The translations under genes and the position numbers were made by a program. Below are positions 1 through 9,609 of a stretch of DNA of 64,000 nt, piece by piece. Numbering within the stretch: position 1 is the stretch's first letter; every line of letters starts with the position of its first letter. Origin of the DNA: Clostridia bacterium (GTDB lineage Bacteria > Bacillota > Clostridia > Oscillospirales > Acutalibacteraceae); NCBI GenBank assembly GCA_017438845.1, contig JAFRUO010000025.1:62001-126000 (forward strand), read 5' to 3'. The notes beneath the pieces are model-generated. The model did not search any database and was not told where the DNA came from. It saw nothing but the letters and a program-made list of their open reading frames with translations.

Positions 1-201
1 CCTTTAACCCCACATAAACAGCCTGTCAAGTCTTTAAGGTGGAGATTTGCGCAGCAAATACTACCGTGGCTTGACAGGTTGTTATAACGCAATAAAAAAC
101 AGATATTTGGTAAATTATCAAGGATTCGAAGAATCCTTTAGCCGAGGGCGATAAATCGCCCGAACGCCATCAAATTGCTGGGCAATTTGATATAACGCTG
201 C
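1..201. repeat. Hairpin-rich ~200-nt repeat, copy 1 (left edge of island)
   Basis: Near-identical to 30442-30643, with about six differences over 201 nt. It folds into a chain of hairpins: a long one with outer stem CCTGTCAAGT/ACTTGACAGG-type and an inner ATTTGC/GCAAAT, then AAGGATTC/GAATCCTT, GGGCGAT/ATCGCCC and an ATCAAATT/AATTTGAT hairpin. The repeat probably continues left of the window, because copy 2 is preceded by one more hairpin (GGGGTTAAA/TTTAACCCC). No ORF spans it convincingly. Confidence 0.85.
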
Positions 202-318
202 TGCACCCATCCGGTGTCCTTTTTTTCGTGGCAGCTAATATGCTAATCATCAATCGGACATGCGTTATATAGTTTGTAAAAAGATTTCAATACGGGGTAG
301 TGCAATTAATTAATCCCC
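202..318. other. Intergenic, nothing recognised
   Basis: AT-rich stretch between the repeat and the broken HTH gene. It contains a short TTGCACTACCC-type motif (minus strand) that recurs near 15175. I see no gene here. Confidence 0.4.
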
Positions 319-636
319 CTACCTCTTATTGCACTGATAGTAATTCACGGTCTGACCAGTTTCATTATACTGATGAGTGATTTTCACAACTCCTGTATCG
401 GCCAGCTCTTTGATCGCCTTATCAACAGTCGTAACGGAAATATGACAGTTGTTGCTGATAGTTGTGCGTTAAGGATATGACTTCCCGTTGCGGTCGCTGA
501 GCTTTGAGAGATACATATACACTGCGAGCGCTCTCGGTTTAAAATTGTAATCGAAAATATCAGTCGGCACGAGGAAGAATTTTCCCTTGTCGTACATGAT
601 ATGCATGTTGTCATAGACGAGCTTAACTCTCTTCAA
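319..636 (-). pseudogene. Helix-turn-helix DNA-binding protein, broken by an in-frame TAA
   Basis: Reading the minus strand from a TTG at 636 behind a GAGGAG ribosome binding site gives a continuous 105-codon frame ending in TAG at 319, interrupted only by TAA at 469-471 (codon 56). The N-terminal half contains KGKFFLVPTDIFDYNFKPRA; the C-terminal half contains ISNNCHISVTTVDKAIKELA, a typical helix-turn-helix. This resembles the small replication-initiator/HTH proteins common in clostridial mobile elements. A one-base change would restore the frame. The family is recognised only by the HTH; the true start is uncertain because TTG is the only start near the RBS. Confidence 0.7.
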
Positions 637-642
637 AAAATC

Positions 643-682
643 ATCTCCTCACTTAAGAACATTTGTTCGCACGTGAGGAGAT
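643..682. promoter_or_regulatory. 40-nt palindrome with RBS and LexA-like box
   Basis: ATCTCCTCAC and GTGAGGAGAT are the outer arms of an imperfect palindrome lying directly upstream of the HTH pseudogene, and one arm carries its ribosome binding site. At its centre (657-668) is GAACATTTGTTC, one base off the Gram-positive LexA/DinR box GAACATATGTTC. This suggests SOS control and possible RBS sequestration; both are inference. Confidence 0.5.
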
Positions 683-850
683 TATATCATTTGTTATTCA
701 ATTTGTAAAACGGATTTGAGGATGTTAAGTACACATAATGGGACTGAGTAAGTATAATGAAACTAAATGCTTAGCATAACTTTTGGCAACAGTATATTGA
801 TTCCATAAGTTTTTTAGCAATTTGTAAATCAAAATAATGATGAGTTTGAT
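683..850. other. Intergenic, nothing recognised
   Basis: AT-rich spacer between the palindrome and the terminator of the restriction operon. It should contain the promoter of the HTH pseudogene, but I could not pick one confidently. Confidence 0.3.
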
Positions 851-886
851 AATAACAAGCACCGCTTTGTAGCGGTGCTTGTTATT
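851..886 (-). terminator. Terminator of the restriction-modification operon
   Basis: A perfect 16-bp stem (AATAACAAGCACCGCT and its complement) around a TTGT loop, three bases beyond the stop codon of the DUF2075 gene. Confidence 0.85.
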
Positions 887-888
887 GT

Positions 889-3069
889 TTATATCTCTTC
901 AATTCCCAAGCTCTTTAAGTAATTATATGTTCCATTATAATACTCAGGAAGGCGGGTGCTGTCCTCCCAGAATCCACTTGGGGTTTTATTCGGATTTCCT
1001 TCTGGCACGCATATAATCATGCCAACTCTAGCTCGTGTTAGTAAAACGCGATATGCATTAAGCATGTATTTCATTTGATCTTGCTTATTATCAGTATCGC
1101 CAATTAGCTTTTTCCACTGTGTCTGACCATTAAAATGATAGAATTGCCATTCTCCATTTTCACATCTCATATCTGCATCCCATAACAAACATGTATAATC
1201 AAGCTCCAATCCTTGAACTTGAATCTCTGTGGCTGCATCTTCTAAATAATTTGATGACCTTGTATCGGTTTTATCTTCTAAGAACCAGTGAACTGCATTT
1301 GCATCGCCTGATGGTAGAATATGAACTGCAAGCGGCTTAAATCTTGCGGATTCTTTTGTTACCAAAACACCAGTACGTTCCGTTCCTCTTACCTTATCAT
1401 GAAGCCATCTTCTTGCTTTATTCATATCCCTTGTTAGCACTAAGGGATACTTATCTTTTATCTCTTCATATATCGAGGATGCGCTTTCATCAAAGGTCAA
1501 TAACGCATGAACAAAAGCAGAAAGCTTTTCAGCTCTGTATGATCTTAAAGAAACACCGAGATGCAAATCTTCAGAATAAGTAACATTGTTGTTATCCTTC
1601 AACAACTCGTTTACTCTGCTTTCTGCATATTCAGCTTCTGTCAATTTGGGCGAAATAAATACTTTCCAATGCGGATAGTTATCGTTAATCGCAGCAATCC
1701 ATTCAGATATTCCAGCTTCACCTGTATTTATTTCCTGTCCGCCTCCGACAAGGCAAACAATTGTAGCCCAGTCTTCTCTTTGATCAAGAGACCAAATCAA
1801 AAATGCGGCCTCTGACATTGGAAAGTTCGGAACTTTAAGCTTGTTACCATATGTTCCGCCTCTTTTAAGATATTCGGCAAGCCTTTTGTGAGTCCAAGAA
1901 CGTTGAGCCTCGTCAAAAATTGCAACATGTTCGACTTCACCATATCCTGCTTTTTCTTGCTTTTCAGCTTTTTCATGATCAATTTCAAGAATTCCATTCT
2001 CAACAGGGTTCTTGATTTTTGCCAACATATTATCGCGGTAGCGGTGAATCATCTGAATCGATTTGCTAACCTCGCGGCGAGAGTCAGATAATTTCTTTTT
2101 TGTGCCTGCTTCTTTCTTTTTACCAGTCTCTTTTTCTTCCTCTTTTTCTTTCTCCTTGCATTTCTTAAAATCATCTTGTGCTAGTGCTTCTGTCAACACG
2201 GCAACAAGAGGGCCATTACCAGAGAGGTAAACTGCACCTTCATCTTCAACGGGTTCATCTTTTCCTTGATATGTCTGCCTTATTGCAACATCAAGGCCAA
2301 CAAGTGTTTTTCCCGCTCCAGGAACACCGGTTACAAAGCAAATGCTCTTTTGGTGTTTCTCTTTACTCTCTTTAATTACACTGAGGACATATGAAATAGT
2401 TCTGTCTGTAGAAGCTTTATCTGCCTCATGCTTTGTTATGTCTTCAACAGAATGGTTTTCATATAATGATCTCGCAGCTTCAATAATAGTTGGTGTAGGA
2501 GCATATGGACTGTTGATCCATTTGGTATTCACTGACGATTCGTTGGGGAATTCATCCAACACCATTCTGATCAAGTCCAACAGTCCATCTTTACCGGTTA
2601 CTAATGGGTTGACGACCTTGTCATCATATACTGACATCTGAACAACAGTTGAAGCCTTTTTGTGCTCAGTCGCAACTAGGATAGGAACAATAACCTTGTC
2701 CTGGCTATACTTGTGAAAGTTTTTTAAATCTAAGGCGTAGTCAAGAACTTGGTCAATATCAGCCTCAAGAATCTGTCCTTTCCCAACTTTAAATTCGATA
2801 CAAAAAATGATTCCTTTATATAGTAAAACAACGTCAACACGTTTTCCAAGACGCGGTATTTCATATTCAAACACAATGCGACCATCCCTATCTGTAAAAT
2901 GAGATAAGGTTTCTTGCATTATGGAGATTTCGCCCTTCCACGCATCTCTAGTGGCGGTTTTATCATCGCCGTGGTAATTGTCACAAATCTCACCAAATAC
3001 TGATGTATTAGGTTCGTTTATAAAATCATCAAAACCATTTTCATATAAGCATCGTGGAGACTTAATCAT
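889..3069 (-). CDS. DUF2075-type superfamily 1 helicase with N-terminal nuclease domain
   Basis: A 726-aa protein. The N-terminal ~130 residues look like a PD-(D/E)XK nuclease (D79, then E92-F-K94 in FCIEFKVG). A P-loop GVPGAGKT sits at 248-255 and the Walker B DEAQ at 386-389, followed by helicase motifs such as QVQGLELDYTCLLWDADM and AYRVLLTRARVGM near the C-terminus, as in DUF2075/COG3410 proteins. A Lys/Glu-rich low-complexity insert lies at about 304-325. It is the last gene of the type I restriction operon, 37 nt after hsdR, so an accessory role in DNA restriction or phage defence is likely. The exact reaction is unknown. Family call is firm, role is inferred. Confidence 0.85.
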   Translation of the reverse strand: MIKSPRCLYENGFDDFINEPNTSVFGEICDNYHGDDKTATRDAWKGEISIMQETLSHFTDRDGRIVFEYEIPRLGKRVDVVLLYKGIIFCIEFKVGKGQILEADIDQVLDYALDLKNFHKYSQDKVIVPILVATEHKKASTVVQMSVYDDKVVNPLVTGKDGLLDLIRMVLDEFPNESSVNTKWINSPYAPTPTIIEAARSLYENHSVEDITKHEADKASTDRTISYVLSVIKESKEKHQKSICFVTGVPGAGKTLVGLDVAIRQTYQGKDEPVEDEGAVYLSGNGPLVAVLTEALAQDDFKKCKEKEKEEEKETGKKKEAGTKKKLSDSRREVSKSIQMIHRYRDNMLAKIKNPVENGILEIDHEKAEKQEKAGYGEVEHVAIFDEAQRSWTHKRLAEYLKRGGTYGNKLKVPNFPMSEAAFLIWSLDQREDWATIVCLVGGGQEINTGEAGISEWIAAINDNYPHWKVFISPKLTEAEYAESRVNELLKDNNNVTYSEDLHLGVSLRSYRAEKLSAFVHALLTFDESASSIYEEIKDKYPLVLTRDMNKARRWLHDKVRGTERTGVLVTKESARFKPLAVHILPSGDANAVHWFLEDKTDTRSSNYLEDAATEIQVQGLELDYTCLLWDADMRCENGEWQFYHFNGQTQWKKLIGDTDNKQDQMKYMLNAYRVLLTRARVGMIICVPEGNPNKTPSGFWEDSTRLPEYYNGTYNYLKSLGIEEI

Positions 3070-3106
3070 TAGAAATTCCTTTCATTATTGTAATTTTGTT
3101 ATTCTA

Positions 3107-6100
3107 TTAGGCTATTGCATTAGAATTAATCTGTTCAATAATTCTTCTTATCCCATACCAAACTGTCAAATCAGCAAATACATCCGAAATACTTCCTTGA
3201 TCGGTAAACGGTGTTTCCTGAAGGACTGACATATCTTTCAAAATACCGTTGTGAACAATATATTCAATAATCTGGTTCACAAAATAAATCTGTCGACTGT
3301 CAAGACTGACACTATTAAGGTATTCGGCAAAAGCTTCTTTAGCAGCGTTCATATCCAATCCGACAATTTCCCTGACGAATTCACCGAGTGGTTTGTCGCC
3401 GTATTCCGCTTCGTATTCCTCCTTCGAACCGAGATCTTTCCAAAGGATCTCTTCCAACGCTTCAATATCCTTATGTGTAAGCGGCTGATTTGATTTCAGT
3501 TTGGCAATAACGATATTATTCTGATTCTGACGTACATAGTATTCCGCCTTCATTTTATAATTTCGGAGATCGTCATTTTCAAGTTCGGAATCATTCCAGT
3601 TTACGTCCAGTATCTCATCATCAAAATCAGTAAGATATACTACTTTCCCGTGCGGAATATATTTCATAAGATTGCGCAGTTCTGTTCTGATACGTTCAAA
3701 ATCATTAATGTCGGCATTCTCTACATAGTTGGTATGAAGAATCATATCGATCAATTCAGAATGAGCCTGGATTTCGGGTATATTTGCAACGCCTGCAACA
3801 GCGCTTACTTTTTTTATAAGGTCCGTTCTTGCTCTCTTATACTTTTTACCAATAAGGTATGCCAGTTCAATGCCATAAATCAATGCATCAAACCTGACAG
3901 CACTCGCCTCGTCACCATCGGGCAAGATCAAAGGTGCAAGCTCGTAACCCATAATTAATGTGTCCTCATATGTCAAAGCCGAATAATTATCCGGATTTGA
4001 ATAGATATCGACATATTTTAAGTGCTGACGGACCGCAAAATTCTCACGATTGAGTTCCCTGACCTTTTGAACCATGTTGTCGACAAGTGATTTACGCAAT
4101 TCAATAAGATAATCCGTCTGATAATCGGCGTCTTGCAGTTTATAAGCAATCTGAGATTTGAGATGGAACACCGCGCCCTGCAAGGCAATCATATTAGCAG
4201 TCGGCTTACCTTTTGAGAAACGGAAGAATTCGAAGTTGCCGCAAAAATCAAAGATATAGAATTTATCCTTATCCTTCCCGTCAAGCAGTCCTTCGCAAAG
4301 GCGCGTTCCCCTGCCTATCATCTGCCAGAATTTTGCCTTACTCATAACCTTTTTAAAGAAAACAAGGTTGAGAACTTCCGGCACATCAATACCGGTGTCA
4401 AGCATATCAACCGAAATTGCTATCTGAGGAAGTTTTTTCGGATCCGAAAACTCGTCAATTGCAGACTGGGCATAGTTTGTGTAGTTATCAATTACTGTTG
4501 CGTAGCCGGGATAATTCGGATACTCTTTATTAAATATTTCAAGAATTTTTTCTGCGTGAAGATGGTTTTTGGCAAAGATAATTGATTTGCCGAGCTTTTC
4601 ACCGTAGTCAATTTTTATTCCATCCCGCATAAGAACATGAAGGACTTCTTTGATTGTGTCCTCATTGATAACCCATTCGTTAATTGCCGATGACTGAATC
4701 GCTTCGGGAAGTTCTCCGTTTTCATCAACAAACGTGTTTTCATATTCTTCCTTATCTTCATCCGAAAGTTCATCGTAAACTATACCCTGATCAATGAACT
4801 TCAGCGTAGATTCAACCGAAACATAATCTACAAGATATCCGTCCTTAACTGCCTGTGCCAGCTCATAGCCATAGGTCGGTTCACCGTTGTTCAGCTCAAA
4901 GATTTCATATGTATTCTTTTCGATTTCGTCTTTGGGAGTCGCTGTAAGACCGACAAGAGGAGCATCAAAATAGGTGAAAATATCTCTGTATTTATTATAG
5001 ATTGAACGGTGTGCCTCGTCACAGATAATCAAGTCAAAATGTCCGCAGGTAAAGAGTTTACCTTCGTCATCCTTAACATCATCAATGCAGTTCATCATTG
5101 TCTGATAAGTTGAGAAAACGCAGTGCGCAGAAACATTATCTTTTTCTTCACAGAGATTCGTTGCCGAAAAATCGGGTAAGAGATTAACAAATGCACGTTT
5201 TGCCTGTGTAACCAGCGAGTTTCTGTCAGCAAGGAAAAGAACATTCTTTATCCAGCCATGCTGTAAAAGGACGTCAACGAGCGCAATGACAGTTCTGGTC
5301 TTGCCCGATCCGGTTGCCATTACGAGCAGGGCTTTTCTGCGCTTTCTGTTGTCAAAGCTATCGCAGACCGCCTTGACGGCAGCCTCCTGATAATATCTTC
5401 CTGCAATGTCCGAATTGACAAACACATTTTTCAGGCTTGTCCGCATTGTCTGAAGATTAAACAACTTTTCAAGATCACGTTTGGAATAAATAGCGGCGCA
5501 TTTTCTTTCGGGATAAATGTTGTCAGTTATTCTTGTATCAAAACCATTCGTGAGGAAAATCACGGGGCGTCTGCCGTATTTCTTCTCAAGAATATCGGCA
5601 TAGAGCTTTGCCTGCTGTCTGCCAACAGCAACATCCTTACAGGTGCGCTTTGCTTCAATGACTGCAAGCGGTTTTCCCGTGTCATCATAAAGAACATAAT
5701 CGGCGTAACCGACTTCGGATTTGTTCGGCATACCGTCGAGCTCGACCTCATTGAGCCAGTTTTTGCCCTCGATCCAACCTGCGTCGCGAAGCATTGAGTC
5801 AATATATATTTTACGTGTTTTGTATTCAGATAAATCAAGCGGCTTGGAAACATAAGTGTTCCTCTGCTCTGCACGACGTGCGGTCAACTCCGATTTAAGA
5901 GCTTCATTCTCTTTAATAAGCTTTTCAAGGTCGATATCCTTCTCTTCGGGAACATCAACGGGTTTGTTGTGACTATCAAGAAGTGATTTGTCGAACTGAC
6001 GTTCTTCATAGTTTTCAGAATAGCAGTATGCCACAAAATCAAGGAACACGAAAAGGTTTTCAAGGCAGAGTTCAGCCTCGTCATAAGAAACCTTTTTCGT

Positions 6101-6394
6101 TTCGTGCGCTGCGCGATTACCCGACTTGCGGATAAACTCCATACGTTTGAGGATATCCTCGCCGACTATATCACGGAATTCCTCGCTGCCCATAAGTAAA
6201 ACGAGGGTGTCCTGATAAGGCATAACAAGGTCGCCGTCAACGGAATACATCCATTTGACAGCCGCCTCCATCGCCCGCCGGCAATTGATAACGCAGGCCG
6301 AAGCGTCAATATTCAGAATTTGCTCTGCCGCGATTGCAGCGTCAGCAAACCCCGAAAACTTTGGTTCACTTTTCAAAAATTCAAAGTTGGTCAT
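3107..6394 (-). CDS. hsdR: Type I restriction enzyme, R (endonuclease/translocase) subunit
   Basis: About 1095 aa. In order: a DUF4145-like helical N-terminus (RRAMEAAVKWMYSVDGDLVM), a restriction nuclease core (GYADYVLYDD then AVIEAKR), a superfamily 2 motor with P-loop ATGSGKT and DEAH box (IICDEAH), helicase C-terminal motifs (GIDVPEV, MIGRGTR) and a C-terminal helical region of the EcoEI type. It translocates and cuts unmodified DNA as part of the HsdRMS complex. I prefer ATG 6394 (RBS AGGTGG five bases upstream) to the GTG at 6403, which sits on the RBS. The gene starts right after the preceding ORF, indicating coupled translation. Confidence 0.95.
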   Translation of the reverse strand: MTNFEFLKSEPKFSGFADAAIAAEQILNIDASACVINCRRAMEAAVKWMYSVDGDLVMPYQDTLVLLMGSEEFRDIVGEDILKRMEFIRKSGNRAAHETKKVSYDEAELCLENLFVFLDFVAYCYSENYEERQFDKSLLDSHNKPVDVPEEKDIDLEKLIKENEALKSELTARRAEQRNTYVSKPLDLSEYKTRKIYIDSMLRDAGWIEGKNWLNEVELDGMPNKSEVGYADYVLYDDTGKPLAVIEAKRTCKDVAVGRQQAKLYADILEKKYGRRPVIFLTNGFDTRITDNIYPERKCAAIYSKRDLEKLFNLQTMRTSLKNVFVNSDIAGRYYQEAAVKAVCDSFDNRKRRKALLVMATGSGKTRTVIALVDVLLQHGWIKNVLFLADRNSLVTQAKRAFVNLLPDFSATNLCEEKDNVSAHCVFSTYQTMMNCIDDVKDDEGKLFTCGHFDLIICDEAHRSIYNKYRDIFTYFDAPLVGLTATPKDEIEKNTYEIFELNNGEPTYGYELAQAVKDGYLVDYVSVESTLKFIDQGIVYDELSDEDKEEYENTFVDENGELPEAIQSSAINEWVINEDTIKEVLHVLMRDGIKIDYGEKLGKSIIFAKNHLHAEKILEIFNKEYPNYPGYATVIDNYTNYAQSAIDEFSDPKKLPQIAISVDMLDTGIDVPEVLNLVFFKKVMSKAKFWQMIGRGTRLCEGLLDGKDKDKFYIFDFCGNFEFFRFSKGKPTANMIALQGAVFHLKSQIAYKLQDADYQTDYLIELRKSLVDNMVQKVRELNRENFAVRQHLKYVDIYSNPDNYSALTYEDTLIMGYELAPLILPDGDEASAVRFDALIYGIELAYLIGKKYKRARTDLIKKVSAVAGVANIPEIQAHSELIDMILHTNYVENADINDFERIRTELRNLMKYIPHGKVVYLTDFDDEILDVNWNDSELENDDLRNYKMKAEYYVRQNQNNIVIAKLKSNQPLTHKDIEALEEILWKDLGSKEEYEAEYGDKPLGEFVREIVGLDMNAAKEAFAEYLNSVSLDSRQIYFVNQIIEYIVHNGILKDMSVLQETPFTDQGSISDVFADLTVWYGIRRIIEQINSNAIA

Positions 6395-6403
6395 AGTATC
6401 CAC

Positions 6404-7675
6404 CTAGTTAATTTTATATACGGAATTATCCTCATTGTTATCGTTATTTGGTTCAACAGTCTTGTATAACCCTGTCTGTGATTTAAACTCTTCAGTTATT
6501 TCTGTTGATGTTTTTTCACCTTTTAAAAATTGTTCAAAAAGCTTTAAGAATTCATCAGTTGTAACTATAAGTATATCGTTCTTTTTTGCATCTTCAATAA
6601 CATTTACATGAATAGGTTCGCGATCATTTAGTGCTTTTTCTCTTTGATAAGTGATTATTAATAGCCCTTTTACATTTTCAGTTTTTTCATCTTCATCAAG
6701 CTTATCTTGGTAATCAGCACAATGCCTTTGAACTTGCGAAATATTTCCTCTTTTGACGTTTGAACTAATCCCCTTAATCTCTCCTACAAAGGTAATAGAC
6801 TCTTTTTTTATAATAAAATCCGCTTTCTTTTCATCAACATATTTGCTTAAATCACATTCGAGTATTTCTTGAAGCATTTCAAAGCACGTTTTAACCAGAC
6901 CATCGCCAGTATCAACTAAAATGCTTTTGTAACGCAAGTTTGAATCAATTTTTTGTTTGATTTCTTTTATGCTCTCCTCTACTAAAGCTAACTGTTTTTC
7001 TTTTTGATCAAGTGCTTTCTGGAGCACATTATCATCGAAAAAGCTATAATCTTTAACCCATTCGGGAATATCTATGCTCTCTTTTACCAAACCTATTTCA
7101 TTTAAATAATCATCAATATTTAATTCGGATAAATTCAAACTTGATAAAAAACAGTTTTTAGATAGTTGAATAGTTGTTTTATTATTACTTGCTTTTGAGA
7201 AAGTTAATCCCTTTCCATTGGATGAAATAGAAAACGTAGCGTTAACTTCAGTATTGGATATAATTGTTTTACTGTTTTCAAAAAACAACTCAAAATGGTG
7301 AAGATTAACACCATCTAATATACAATTGTTGATAGTTGAGTAGCAAACTTCGTCTATAACATCTTTCAAAGGTTCATTGTAGTAATACTTGCCGGAAGAT
7401 AATCGATCGTAATAATATGTATAGTTTTGAGGTAGAAAAACAATCGTAGGTCTGTCCGTATTTTTTATTTGTTGATTAAGTGTTAATAAATCATTCTTAC
7501 AGGAAACCAAGCCAACTGATTTTTCTTTCACTTTCCAAATATCTTTATCCTGCAAAGAAATGATATTAAGGTCAAATTCACTAAACGATATAGAATCGGA
7601 AAAAAAACTTTTAACAACAGTGTTCAAAGAAGTTATTTGTTCCTTTTTATTAAATGTAATTAATTGTATTTTCAC
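6404..7675 (-). CDS. Unrecognised protein with coiled coil and C-terminal nuclease-like domain, inside the hsd operon
   Basis: A 423-aa protein with a GTG start behind GAGGTGAT, 9 nt after hsdS, and its stop abuts the hsdR start region. The N-terminal ~200 residues match no family I recognise. Residues ~214-248 form a charged coiled coil (QKEKQLALVEESIKEIKQKI). The C-terminal part looks like a PD-(D/E)XK fold: an early Glu-containing helix (~266-270), D286 in KADFIIK, then E299-I-K301 in VGEIKG, followed by a helix with GNISQVQRHCADY. Position between specificity and endonuclease subunits suggests an added nuclease or adaptor of the complex. That function is inference; no known hsd accessory gene of this kind comes to mind. 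Confidence 0.75.
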   Translation of the reverse strand: MKIQLITFNKKEQITSLNTVVKSFFSDSISFSEFDLNIISLQDKDIWKVKEKSVGLVSCKNDLLTLNQQIKNTDRPTIVFLPQNYTYYYDRLSSGKYYYNEPLKDVIDEVCYSTINNCILDGVNLHHFELFFENSKTIISNTEVNATFSISSNGKGLTFSKASNNKTTIQLSKNCFLSSLNLSELNIDDYLNEIGLVKESIDIPEWVKDYSFFDDNVLQKALDQKEKQLALVEESIKEIKQKIDSNLRYKSILVDTGDGLVKTCFEMLQEILECDLSKYVDEKKADFIIKKESITFVGEIKGISSNVKRGNISQVQRHCADYQDKLDEDEKTENVKGLLIITYQREKALNDREPIHVNVIEDAKKNDILIVTTDEFLKLFEQFLKGEKTSTEITEEFKSQTGLYKTVEPNNDNNEDNSVYKIN

Positions 7676-7684
7676 ATTATCACC

Positions 7685-8860
7685 TCACCCAAAATATTGC
7701 TGCATTAAACTGTCAAATAATAATTGCGCTTCGTCAAGAGCCTTCTGCACAACAGTTTTTATTTTGTTAATTTGAGAATAAATCAAAGCAAATTCATTTT
7801 GCTCTTTTAAAGGTGGCAATCGGAATTTCAAATTCTTTATTATTCCAAGGTTTAAACCATCCATTATTGCTCCCTTCGCATTTCCTGTTAACTGATATTG
7901 AATTTCCGGGTGCATTTGAAACAAACTGCAAAGAAACACTGAATTAACTTTTGAATAGTCTGGAGTTAGACACGCAAGGTGTTTTGTGTTGATAGCCAAT
8001 GGCATATTATTAGGAATAATCGCCGAGCGCCCAATCGTACCCATTATTGTTATTATCACATCACCAGAGTGGACTGTGTATCTTTTCAATTCCTGGTACT
8101 TTTTCTCTGTAATAAACCTCATTTTATTAAATGAAAACTTGTTATCAACCGCATTATCTATACCTAAAACAAAAACACCCTTATCAACGAACTCGTCATG
8201 GTGAAGAGCGCTGCCAAATGGACCTGTTCTTGCATCCAGACATACATCTTTAATGGTAACATATTGCCAAGCGGAATTCGAGGATATAAAAATCTCAACA
8301 AATTTTGATTTTAATAGATTATCTAAAAGTCCAATTTGTTTCTTTCTAAATTTAATTAGTTTTAAAACACTGCTCAATATCTCGTTTTTATATAATTGTT
8401 CATTTAAGTGAGGACACTCGATTTTCAAATTCAACAAATGCTCATTGCGCAGATTTTTCATTATAGCCCCTTGAGCCATCAAAGAAATATCAGCTCGATA
8501 TTTTGAACTTAAAAAAAACATTTCAAGATAGCCGCTGTTAATAGAAACGGGACGAACGACTTTACAAAAAGCACCAAAAGTATATTCGCCTTCCAGATTA
8601 AAAGCCGCAGATTTTCCAACTAACGATTCGCTTCCTGAAGCGCAAACGATAATATCTCCTTTTTTTAATAATTGTTCATCAGATACATTTGACCTATCGA
8701 CATAAACTACATTCTCAAAAGATATCGTTCCATCTTCATTGATATTATTATTCTTCAAAAGGATTATTGAGTTTTCATCCAGAGCGTTATGTAAGTCTTC
8801 TGGTTTATAAGACACTCCTCTAACTAACGAAGCTATTTCACCAAGTCTTTTTATTTCCAT
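7685..8860 (-). CDS. hsdS: Type I restriction-modification, specificity subunit
   Basis: A 391-aa protein with two target-recognition domains, each followed by a conserved helix: the first half runs to about residue 185 (NEQLYKNEILSSVLKLIKFRKKQIGLLDNL), the second to the end (LPPLKEQNEFALIYSQINKI). The half that starts WQYVTIKDVCLDARTGPFGS is the second domain. It dictates the methylated and cut sequence. Slightly short for the family, mainly in the first domain. Its target cannot be read from sequence. Confidence 0.93.
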   Translation of the reverse strand: MEIKRLGEIASLVRGVSYKPEDLHNALDENSIILLKNNNINEDGTISFENVVYVDRSNVSDEQLLKKGDIIVCASGSESLVGKSAAFNLEGEYTFGAFCKVVRPVSINSGYLEMFFLSSKYRADISLMAQGAIMKNLRNEHLLNLKIECPHLNEQLYKNEILSSVLKLIKFRKKQIGLLDNLLKSKFVEIFISSNSAWQYVTIKDVCLDARTGPFGSALHHDEFVDKGVFVLGIDNAVDNKFSFNKMRFITEKKYQELKRYTVHSGDVIITIMGTIGRSAIIPNNMPLAINTKHLACLTPDYSKVNSVFLCSLFQMHPEIQYQLTGNAKGAIMDGLNLGIIKNLKFRLPPLKEQNEFALIYSQINKIKTVVQKALDEAQLLFDSLMQQYFG

Positions 8861-8899
8861 ATATTCATCCCTACAAATCCGAATATGTTTAATTAATTG

Positions 8900-9358
8900 T
8901 TATCCGAAATCTTTGAAAAGAGCTATTACCGCTACAATCAAAGCAACTAATGCAATAATACTTGAAAACATAGAAGAAATAAAATTACTGTCTTCCGTTG
9001 TTTCAATTTCCTTTAATGATAAACCGCTAATTATCGCAAACATTAACGAAAAGATTAAAACACAAAACAGGCCCAAAACAGTCAGATATCCGCTTAGTTC
9101 TTTAAAATTAAAAGTTGACCAATAAATAAAGGCGCATGCAACAGAAGATATTGTTACAAATATACCGATTATTACAAAAACAAATAGCATGGGCTCTATC
9201 ACAAACTTCAGCAATTCTCTGGAGTATTTGTGTTGTGGCTTATCTTGTTCTGCTGTTTTATGCGCATTAATGATAGAATCTGCTAATTTATCTTAATCTA
9301 TTTCAAGGTTTAATTCCTTAATATTATTGATAATTGACTTATTTTCCTTTTTACTCAT
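8900..9358 (-). pseudogene. Small 3-TM membrane protein with in-frame TAA at codon 22
   Basis: The intact frame begins at ATG 9358, which overlaps the stop of the upstream gene as ATGA, so translation would be coupled. TAA at 9293-9295 (codon 22) interrupts it, after which the same frame runs on through DKLADSIINAHKTAEQ to three hydrophobic segments (MLFVFVIIGIFVTISSVACA, LTVLGLFCVLIFSLMFAIIS, SIIALVALIVAVIALF). Internal restart at TTG 9214 could still make a 104-aa membrane protein. The family is unknown. Its place inside the hsd operon, with another membrane protein two genes away, is unusual. Confidence 0.6.
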
Positions 9359-9600
9359 TCATCATATTCTCCAATAATGTCATCCGTATACTCTTTGCCA
9401 GAGACAGAATAGAAAACGCTACCTTCGTCAGAATACTCTAAAGGCACTGGCGTTCCCTGCTTTATATACCCATGTTTTTGTAGAAGCAATATACTTTTCA
9501 ATACGACTTTGCCGTTAAGACGCAAAGCAGTTGAAATGTCATCTACTGTTGACCAAGGATTTTCCTTGATATAAGCAAATATTCTCTTGTTTTCACCCAT
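9355..9600 (-). CDS. Small winged-helix DNA-binding protein
   Basis: 81 aa. TVDDISTALRLNGKVVLKSI followed by LLQKHGYIKQGTP reads as a winged helix-turn-helix, with a short acidic tail. It sits between two membrane-protein genes in the hsd operon, 9 nt after the upstream gene, and overlaps the downstream start. It may regulate the operon through the repeated motif near 12841-12896, but the C-terminal winged helix of the Fic protein is an equal candidate. Confidence 0.7.
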   Translation of the reverse strand: MGENKRIFAYIKENPWSTVDDISTALRLNGKVVLKSILLLQKHGYIKQGTPVPLEYSDEGSVFYSVSGKEYTDDIIGEYDE

Positions 9601-9609
9601 CGTTCACAC

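Noticed and set aside
1-201. CRISPR array
   Set aside because: The hairpins differ in sequence, there are no regular repeats and spacers, and no cas genes are present.
384-614. 76-aa minus-strand ORF
   Set aside because: It is a wrong-frame reading over the broken HTH gene, whose own frame shows a clear helix-turn-helix.
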